From positions 1 to 10,251 of the forward strand of contig DAYJ01000043.1 in the NCBI GenBank assembly GCA_002506875.1: a stretch of 10,251 nucleotides of DNA, read 5' to 3'. Positions 4,940-10,251 of the stretch are shown one piece after another. Under the pieces are notes generated by a model. It did not search any database. It was given only the letters and a program-made list of their open reading frames with translations, and was not told the DNA's origin. This DNA is from Euryarchaeota archaeon UBA40. GTDB lineage: Archaea; Thermoplasmatota; Poseidoniia; Poseidoniales; Thalassarchaeaceae. The translations under genes and the position numbers were made by a program. Numbering within the stretch: position 1 is the first letter of the stretch; each line of letters starts with the position of its first letter.

Positions 4940-7296
4940 TCATTTTCTAATTGTAAAATTCTATCTCTAATCTGGGCCGCCCGTTCGAACTCCAGTCGAG
5001 CCGCTGCCGTCTTCATCTCTTTTCGTAATCTCTCGATGAGTCGAAGTGCATCATCGTCAGCATTTCCTTCGATTTCTCTGTTAGTTTCTAGAACGTCAGC
5101 TCCAGTCTGGGCCCAACTCGGCTGACTGATGTTGGATAGTATGGATTCCTCGTGCTCGTTCCAAGTGCCCACACCGAGATCAAACCGCTTGACGATATCC
5201 TTCGCTCCACTCCTGCCTCCGGTGCGTGAACCCACCATCCTCTTTCCTCCACTCGTTCCTTTTCCGGCTGTGTTTGATAGGAGCCCTTCCACTTCCTGCC
5301 CCATCACCGGGAGTGCCTTCTGAATCGTAGTAGGGATGATTTTGTTTGCATCATTGTGGGCTTCCTGCCTTTTTCTTCGCTCTAAAGTCTGTTCGATGGA
5401 GGCTTGCATTGCAGGACTAACCGAATCAGCGTAGAGGATGACATGTCCGTTTTCGTTTCTTGCGGCTCTACCGATAGTCTGCAAGAGGCTTCGCTCATTT
5501 CTCAAAAATCCTTCACGGTCCGCATCGAAGATTGCAACAAGGCTTACTTCTGGTATGTCAAGCCCCTCTCGAAGTAGATTGATTCCGACGATGACATCAA
5601 TGTGGCCAAGTCGGAGAGCTTTGATTATCTCAGATCTCTCAATTGTTCCAATCTCGCTGTGGAGATAATGAGCCTTGACTCCCATGCGTTGGAGGTATTC
5701 GGCAACCTCTTCTGCGAATTTGATAGTCAATACGGTGACTAATACTCGCTCATTCTTACCTGCACATCGATTAATCTCATCCAGAAGATCCTGAACTTGT
5801 CCTTCGGTGGGTCGGACTTCAATACGGGGATCAAGGAGTCCAGTTGGCCGAATTTCCATTTGAACGACACCTTCAATCTCGCGCAATGTATCTTTCATAC
5901 TCATTGCTCGCTTTTTCTTCTTCACGTCGGCCTCAACAGCGCCGCCTCCGCTTGGAACATGCTCGAGTCCAGCTGGAATATCCTGGCCAGTGATCTCGGC
6001 AAGATGCCGTAGTTCACGCTCCCCTGGTGTTGCGGAGACGTACATCATCTGTGGGACTAGATTCTGAAATTCATCGATTCGTAGAGGTCTGTTGTCATAA
6101 GCAGAAGGCAGTCGGAAGCCGTGATCAATGAGGTTACGCTTTCTCGAACGATCTCCTGCATGCATGCCTCCGAGTTGTGGTAGCGTTACATGGCTTTCGT
6201 CCATGATTACTAGGTATTGATCAGGATTACCGTGGAAGGTATTCGCACAAGCTGCCATGAAATCGAATAAGCAATATGGGCGCTCTCCTTTTTTACGACC
6301 ATCGAAATGTCTACTATAGTTCTCAATTCCCTTACAGGTACCAATCTCTCGAAGAAGTTCGAGATCATAGTCGGTCCGAGTTGCAATCCGATGTGATTCG
6401 AGTTCCATGTTCCTGTCTCTGAACCATTTCTCGCGGTTATCTCTCTCGTCCTCGATATCCTCTAGAGCTCGGCCGAAGGACCCTTCTGCAGTTATGTAGA
6501 ATTCTTTTGGATGAATCCATGCCTCTTCAATCTCGTCGAGAGGCTCAAAACTGATAGCTTCACAGATTTGGATTCGTTCAATCCCATCGAAACCAAATCG
6601 GACTCTAATCGGATCATCACGGCTCGGCATCCAGATATCTAGGACTTCTCCCCTGAGTCGGATGTCTCCTCGCTTGAAATCAGACCCGCTCACACGTCCA
6701 TAGTGGAGTGATACCAATTCTCGTACAACGTCCATTGGTTCGACAGATTGGCCGACAAATATCCTAAGATGATGCTGTAGGAATGTTTCAGGTGGATTTA
6801 ATCCATAGATTGTAGACACAGTTCCAACCACAATCACGTCTTGCCGGGTGACTAATGATGCTACAGTCGAGAACCGTTCCTGTTCGATCCGTTCGTTCAT
6901 TTGCAATTCTTTGTCGATGTAGAGGTCTCGTCCAGGGATGTAGGCCTCAGGCTGGTAGTAGTCGTAATGGCTTACGAAATACTCTACTGCATTAGAGGGG
7001 AATAGGCTGGACATTTCTTGCCAGAGTTGGCGTGCAAGTGTCTTATTGTGGCTGAGTATGAGTGTGGGAATTTGTAGCCGTTGAATGATGTGTGCCATTG
7101 CAAATGTTTTGCCTGATCCCGTTACACCAAGGAGAACACAACGTTCTTGCCCATTTTCTAATTGGAAAATGATTTCTTCAATTGCCTTTTCTTGGTCTCC
7201 TGAAGGGTCGTATTCCGCTTCAAGATGGAACGGTATTGCATTCGCGATGGCCCGTTCTCCGATGACCTTGGATAGATCGTAGTGATCAACATCCAT
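4927..7296 (-). CDS. uvrB: Excinuclease ABC subunit B, enlarged
   Basis: Damage-verification helicase of UvrABC nucleotide-excision repair; it receives lesions from UvrA and recruits UvrC. Landmarks: Walker A GVTGSGKT (57-64), the DNA-clamping beta-hairpin VSHYDYYQPEAYIP (108-121), Walker B DESH (366-369), VSATPG (420-425), RPTGLLDPRIEVRP (483-496), the block from LLREGLDIPEV through QTIGRAARN (574-613), and a C-terminal UVR domain (about 750-785, LEFERAAQIRDRI) that binds UvrC. At 789 residues it is about 115 longer than E. coli UvrB (673). The surplus is in three places: about 18 N-terminal residues, about 41 residues between SATPG and RPTGLLDP (near 430-478, with SGGGA and KKKKR), and about 55 residues of Gly/Ser/Lys-rich linker before UVR (about 672-745). 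The start has a GAGG SD overlapping the upstream SDR stop codon. uvrA and uvrC are not in the window. Confidence 0.97.
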   Translation of the reverse strand: MDVDHYDLSKVIGERAIANAIPFHLEAEYDPSGDQEKAIEEIIFQLENGQERCVLLGVTGSGKTFAMAHIIQRLQIPTLILSHNKTLARQLWQEMSSLFPSNAVEYFVSHYDYYQPEAYIPGRDLYIDKELQMNERIEQERFSTVASLVTRQDVIVVGTVSTIYGLNPPETFLQHHLRIFVGQSVEPMDVVRELVSLHYGRVSGSDFKRGDIRLRGEVLDIWMPSRDDPIRVRFGFDGIERIQICEAISFEPLDEIEEAWIHPKEFYITAEGSFGRALEDIEDERDNREKWFRDRNMELESHRIATRTDYDLELLREIGTCKGIENYSRHFDGRKKGERPYCLFDFMAACANTFHGNPDQYLVIMDESHVTLPQLGGMHAGDRSRKRNLIDHGFRLPSAYDNRPLRIDEFQNLVPQMMYVSATPGERELRHLAEITGQDIPAGLEHVPSGGGAVEADVKKKKRAMSMKDTLREIEGVVQMEIRPTGLLDPRIEVRPTEGQVQDLLDEINRCAGKNERVLVTVLTIKFAEEVAEYLQRMGVKAHYLHSEIGTIERSEIIKALRLGHIDVIVGINLLREGLDIPEVSLVAIFDADREGFLRNERSLLQTIGRAARNENGHVILYADSVSPAMQASIEQTLERRKRQEAHNDANKIIPTTIQKALPVMGQEVEGLLSNTAGKGTSGGKRMVGSRTGGRSGAKDIVKRFDLGVGTWNEHEESILSNISQPSWAQTGADVLETNREIEGNADDDALRLIERLRKEMKTAAARLEFERAAQIRDRILQLENEFFN

Positions 7297-7303
7297 GGCA
7301 AGG

Positions 7304-7307
7304 CCTC
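7304..7307 (-). promoter_or_regulatory. uvrB Shine-Dalgarno overlapping the SDR stop codon
   Basis: The minus strand reads TGAGGCCTTGCCATG: the SDR TGA supplies part of the GAGG SD, with 7 nt before the uvrB ATG. This supports the start at 7296 and suggests coupled translation. Confidence 0.55.
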
Positions 7308-8031
7308 AGGGGAGGAACAGACCACCATTGACGTGGAGTATCGCGCCAGTCATATACGAGGAATCTGGACTGCAGAGAAAAGAAGCAACACTGGCGATAT
7401 CATCAGGAGTACCGAGTCGTCCCATTGGGATACGTTCCAATCTTTGTTTCCTCTTTTCATTGTCATCTCCTGCGAGAATATCTGTATCGATGGCACCTGG
7501 AGCGATGATGTTCACTCGCTGTTCCGAGTATGCAAGGTCTATGGCAAGGCTTCGAGCCCATGCATGCAGTGCTCCTTTGGATGCAGCATAGTGGGCACCA
7601 TGGGGGCTCCCACGGATTCCTAATTGGCTACCAATAGCTACGACAGATGCATGTGGAGATAAGTGTCTAGAAAGGGCAGTGTATACGGCGACAGCCCCTC
7701 GGAAGTTAACGTCCATCGTCTCCTGTAAATCATCCATTGTGAGTTCTCGTGCAGGGCTGCGATGATACATGCCATGATTCAGAATTAAGGCGTCTACTCC
7801 ATATTGCATCCAGGGATGGTCTGCAAGGATGAATACTTCATCTGTCTGACCACAATCGACTTTGACAGCAACACAATCTACTCTTTGTTGGCGTAGTTCT
7901 GAAATTACGGATTCAGCGGATTGTGAATCGTTGTTGTAGGTGAGAAGGATACGATATCCATCTGAAGCTAATCGTTTCGAGATTGCAGCTCCTATTCCCC
8001 GTCCACCGCCGGTGATTACTGCCAGTTTCAT
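7306..8031 (-). CDS. Short-chain dehydrogenase/reductase, FabG-like
   Basis: A 241-residue classical SDR, a cytosolic NAD(P)(H)-dependent oxidoreductase acting on a carbonyl/alcohol pair. It has the Rossmann glycine motif TGGGRGIG (7-14), NHG (85-87) in place of the usual NNAG, Asn109 in DVNFRG, the catalytic Ser135, Tyr148 and Lys152 (YAASK), IAPG (176-179), and the C-terminal TGAILHVNGG (228-237) typical of FabG-like members. TYNND after the second strand, with no acidic residue at that strand's end, would fit NADPH, but this is a weak guide. It lies between ubiA and uvrB with 9-nt gaps on both sides. The substrate is unknown: the fatty-acid reductase label would be an over-call, and membership of the quinone operon allows a reduction in quinone or isoprenoid metabolism. 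The ATG at 8031 is supported by a GGTGAT SD. Confidence 0.9.
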   Translation of the reverse strand: MKLAVITGGGRGIGAAISKRLASDGYRILLTYNNDSQSAESVISELRQQRVDCVAVKVDCGQTDEVFILADHPWMQYGVDALILNHGMYHRSPARELTMDDLQETMDVNFRGAVAVYTALSRHLSPHASVVAIGSQLGIRGSPHGAHYAASKGALHAWARSLAIDLAYSEQRVNIIAPGAIDTDILAGDDNEKRKQRLERIPMGRLGTPDDIASVASFLCSPDSSYMTGAILHVNGGLFLP

Positions 8032-8034
8032 CTC

Positions 8035-8040
8035 ATCACC
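8035..8040 (-). promoter_or_regulatory. SDR Shine-Dalgarno directly after the ubiA stop codon
   Basis: The minus strand reads TAAGGTGATGAGATG. GGTGAT matches the 16S anti-SD (complement of ATCACC) and starts immediately after the ubiA TAA. It fixes the SDR start at 8031. Confidence 0.6.
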
Positions 8041-8979
8041 TTAGTTAGTGGCACAGCAACTGTTGTCAGGTTGCATCAATATGATGGGAATTAGTAGAAT
8101 CCATCCAGTGAGCATAGATGTTCGGAATAGGACGGTTTGGAAGTCAACAAACCGTTCTCGAGCGAGGATTACTACAATATTCGCAAGGGCCATTCCAGCA
8201 GAAATAGCGAGGAACCAAATTTCATCCATCGGATTTGAGATTGCAAAGCAGGCAAACCAAAGAAGCGATAGTTGTACGGAGGTTCGCGTCGTTGTTTCTT
8301 CACTGAATCGTACTGGGAAGGAGTGTATACCATTCAAGCGATCGCTTTCGACATCCATTCGTGCGTAGTTGATATCGAATACAGTAATCCAGAGGGCAAC
8401 TCCGAGAGATATTGGTAGGATTGTAGGTAGCCACAGTAGCTCAGTATGGGTCCCGAACATTCCAGTGATTGCTGCCCATCCGTGTACGTCTCCAGCAACT
8501 GCAACCCATGCACCGGCTGGTGCGAGGCCGAGACATAGGCCGAGCCATAGATGGCAGAGCCAAGTGAACCTCTTGGTATATGGGTAGATTACGAAAGCGA
8601 GAACAGGTAGCCATGCCATCATAAGTGCAACTTGATTCAACATCCAAGCGCCGAGAAGAAGCATGAGTAGGAAGATTGCTGCTAGAGACCAGGCTGTCTT
8701 GACATCCATCTTTCCTGAGGCAAGGTGCCTCCCCTCGGTTCGAGGATTTGCTGCATCTATCTCTCGATCGATAATCCGATTCAACGCCATCGCGAGTCCG
8801 CGTGCACCGATTGCAGCTATCAGAATCCAGACAAGATCCATCTGAATCCAACCGTAAACGGAGGTGGACATATCGTCCATGAACTGGTGATGCGCGATGA
8901 TGTATCCAATCAGTACGAAAGGTAGTGAGAAGAGCGTGTGCTCCACTTTGACGAAGGAAAAAATTTCTCGAATATCCAT
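8041..8979 (-). CDS. ubiA: UbiA-family aromatic prenyltransferase (quinone biosynthesis)
   Basis: Integral membrane enzyme that attaches a polyprenyl chain to an aromatic acid during quinone synthesis. It has 312 residues and about eight or nine hydrophobic segments. Both Asp-rich motifs that bind Mg-prenyl diphosphate are intact: NRIIDREID (67-75) and DINYARMDVESDR (201-213), the latter running into GIHSFPVRF. The N terminus FSFVKVEHTLFSLPF (7-21) closely follows the UbiA/MqnP type (futalosine menaquinone route or 4-hydroxybenzoate polyprenyltransferase) rather than the geranylgeranylglyceryl-phosphate synthases of archaeal lipid synthesis. It directly follows ubiD with a 9-nt gap, placing prenylation and decarboxylation in one transcript. 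The C terminus ends in a Cys pair (NSCCATN). The exact aromatic acceptor cannot be told from the sequence; symbol mqnP is an alternative. Confidence 0.9.
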   Translation of the reverse strand: MDIREIFSFVKVEHTLFSLPFVLIGYIIAHHQFMDDMSTSVYGWIQMDLVWILIAAIGARGLAMALNRIIDREIDAANPRTEGRHLASGKMDVKTAWSLAAIFLLMLLLGAWMLNQVALMMAWLPVLAFVIYPYTKRFTWLCHLWLGLCLGLAPAGAWVAVAGDVHGWAAITGMFGTHTELLWLPTILPISLGVALWITVFDINYARMDVESDRLNGIHSFPVRFSEETTTRTSVQLSLLWFACFAISNPMDEIWFLAISAGMALANIVVILARERFVDFQTVLFRTSMLTGWILLIPIILMQPDNSCCATN

Positions 8980-8985
8980 CGATCT

Positions 8986-8990
8986 ACCTC
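8986..8990 (-). promoter_or_regulatory. ubiA Shine-Dalgarno overlapping the ubiD stop codon
   Basis: The minus strand reads TGAGGTAGATCGATG. The ubiD stop TGA is part of the GAGGT SD, which ends 6 nt before the ubiA ATG. This fixes the start at 8979. Confidence 0.65.
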
Positions 8991-10251
8991 ATTTCAGGAT
9001 GTGATTAGGCCAGTTTCTAACACCAAGGCCATCCTCTGCGATACTTCGCCGAACTCGCTCCATTATAGCGGGGTCGTGTAGAGTGACTGCTGGCCATCGA
9101 CGAGTGGGGACCTCTCCCTCCATTGATGGGATGGGTGTTGTTGCATCCCAAGCAATCCGTGCTTTCCCTACGTCGAATCGTAGTCCGCGGTCGACATCGA
9201 AGCGAGCGAAGAGTTGCCAGAGGAGACGCCTTCGTGTGCCAATGTCATGGAGGTTTAGATCATCATCGGTTATGAACAACCATCGTAACATCTTCGAATT
9301 TGGCAATTGCCAAATTGAATCTATCAATTGAGAAATATGCATTCTTTGATTGGCTGCGGCCTCTTCATCACGCCCAATCATTCCGGTCTTCGGATCAGGT
9401 CGCCCTTCTATTCGAGTGGTAACGACAAGAATACTAGGTCGTAGTAGGCGAGCATCAGCAACGTGTTCTACTGCCTGAACAGAATCAAGGAACCCTTCCG
9501 GAACACCCGGAGCTTTGCCCTCTCCTCTGCGCCAACCTGGAGATGCCTTTGCTGGCGAACCTTCAGGCCCATCCTTTCCGCTCCTAGGGTCAGCATCTAC
9601 AATCCCACTGGCATCAATCAGAATCTTGCTCTGGATATTTTCGTAAGGTGTCGCAGGATCCAATGAATCTCCAACCATGCCTTCGATAACGAGTATGTCC
9701 TCTCTTGGGTCGACGTTATTGTTGAGTGCGTCAAGAAACGCCTCTAGGTTCTTTGGATCGTGATCTGCATCGACGGCGACAATGGTCTTCAAGAACATCA
9801 TTTGTCCAGCCCCAAGGAGCCCCATAGCTGTCTTTCTGGCCTGACGTGGATACCTCTGCTTCGATGCCACGATTGCGAGATTGTGAAATCCGGTTTCCAT
9901 GGGTAGATGTATTCCTACGACGTCACGATGTTGAAACCGCAGTACAGGGGTGAATTGGCTACCAATTGCCTCGCCAATGTACCCGTCCTCCATCGGTGGT
10001 AGGCCTACGATAGTTGCAGGCAACATGGCATTCTTTCGGTGAGTAATTGCTGTCACTTTGAGAACAGGATATTGTCCAGTTAGAGAATAGAATCCGAAAT
10101 GGTCACCGAATGGACCTTCTTGCTTGGTCTCACCTGGTTCGACATATCCTTCGATGACGATGTCTGCATCAGCAGGTACCATCAGGTCTTGCGTCAGTGC
10201 CTTTGTGATGCGAAGCCGGCGCCGTCCTAGGAATCCAGCAAACATGTATTC
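8989..10251 (-). CDS. ubiD: UbiD-family prenylated-flavin decarboxylase, long form, 5' end cut by window edge
   Basis: Reversible decarboxylase that uses prenylated FMN (made by UbiX, not seen here), acting on an aromatic acid in quinone synthesis. Numbering from the first internal Met (10245), VPADADIVIEGYVEPGE (23-39) and EGPFGDH (43-49) form the conserved acidic active-site region, GLPPMEDGYIGEA (81-93) follows, and a first C-terminal module runs to SKILIDAS (206-213). A second, similar module (about 318-370: FITDDDLNLHD, then LLWQLFARFDVDRG, then IAWDAT) follows a charged Gly/Pro-rich linker (about 217-250). This matches the roughly 600-residue MqnL-like UbiDs rather than the roughly 490-residue E. 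coli type. The frame is open upstream to 10251 (Glu-Tyr before the Met) and the prenyl-FMN-binding N-terminal part is missing, so the internal Met is not the start. It is first in the visible ubiD-ubiA-SDR-uvrB operon. Confidence 0.92.
   Translation of the reverse strand, partial: EYMFAGFLGRRRLRITKALTQDLMVPADADIVIEGYVEPGETKQEGPFGDHFGFYSLTGQYPVLKVTAITHRKNAMLPATIVGLPPMEDGYIGEAIGSQFTPVLRFQHRDVVGIHLPMETGFHNLAIVASKQRYPRQARKTAMGLLGAGQMMFLKTIVAVDADHDPKNLEAFLDALNNNVDPREDILVIEGMVGDSLDPATPYENIQSKILIDASGIVDADPRSGKDGPEGSPAKASPGWRRGEGKAPGVPEGFLDSVQAVEHVADARLLRPSILVVTTRIEGRPDPKTGMIGRDEEAAANQRMHISQLIDSIWQLPNSKMLRWLFITDDDLNLHDIGTRRRLLWQLFARFDVDRGLRFDVGKARIAWDATTPIPSMEGEVPTRRWPAVTLHDPAIMERVRRSIAEDGLGVRNWPNHILK
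9297..9316. repeat. Perfect 20-bp palindrome inside ubiD
   Basis: AATTTGGCAATTGCCAAATT reads the same on both strands and encodes the IWQLPNS part of UbiD. In RNA it could fold as an 8-bp stem with an AATT loop. It shares only the CAATTG centre with the palindromes at 1543 and 4922. It may be coincidence of codon choice. Confidence 0.5.

Noticed and set aside
4940..7166. A repeated CATTTTCTAATTG word near both ends of uvrB (about 4941 and 7152)
   Set aside because: Both copies encode the residues QLEN in frame, so the match is explained by shared codons rather than a DNA-level repeat.
7282..7623. A 113-codon plus-strand reading frame opposite the SDR gene
   Set aside because: It is antisense to conserved SDR motifs (IAPG, YAASK) and shows no family resemblance; it is a shadow.
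8441..8851. A 136-codon minus-strand reading frame inside ubiA
   Set aside because: It is a different frame of the same strand as ubiA, which has intact catalytic motifs and membrane segments; the product is Ser/Arg/Cys-rich and unlike a real protein.

Overview
The window looks like a piece of a mesophilic archaeal chromosome, most plausibly a planktonic euryarchaeon/Thermoplasmatota such as Marine Group II (Poseidoniales). The reasons: a deoxyhypusine synthase (archaeal/eukaryotic enzyme) sits beside a bacterial-type uvrB, archaeal-style TATA boxes are visible, the tRNA gene encodes no CCA, and short operons carry Shine-Dalgarno (SD) sites. The lineage is an inference; no marker gene in the window settles it. 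There is no CRISPR array, transposase, phage gene or obvious defence system.

Layout. Positions 1-1413 are all on the minus strand: the 5' part of prs (PRPP synthetase, running off the left edge), tRNA-Ile(GAT), and a two-domain PRC-barrel protein. A 433-bp AT-rich divergent region (1414-1846), dense in ATTGAA/TTCAAT words and containing a perfect TTTTCAATTGAAAA palindrome, separates these from a plus-strand pair: an atypical class III aminotransferase (1847-3391) and a 158-aa protein that looks like only the C-terminal half of a nucleotide-sugar epimerase/dehydratase (3404-3880). That pair converges, with 2 bp between stop codons, on a long minus-strand run transcribed in the order ubiD (partial at the right edge), ubiA, SDR oxidoreductase, uvrB, deoxyhypusine synthase.

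How the genes fit together. The long-form UbiD decarboxylase plus UbiA prenyltransferase are two consecutive-type steps of respiratory quinone synthesis (the architecture suggests the MqnL/MqnP type), with an SDR reductase in the same operon. uvrB follows in the same transcription unit, so quinone synthesis and nucleotide-excision repair appear to be co-expressed. Three successive junctions (ubiD/ubiA, ubiA/SDR, SDR/uvrB) have exactly the same geometry: a stop codon followed by GG that forms the next gene's SD, then the ATG, with exactly 9 nt between stop and start. The uvrB/deoxyhypusine synthase junction is different: 57 bp, AT-rich, with an 18-bp palindrome that contains the uvrB stop codon and shares its 14-bp core with the one in the divergent region.

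Most worth following up: the stand-alone half-epimerase and its odd aminotransferase partner, the repeated CAATTG-centred palindromes, the uniform 9-nt junctions, and the roughly 115 extra residues in UvrB. I see no convincing wholly new multi-gene system; the aminotransferase/half-epimerase pair is the nearest candidate.
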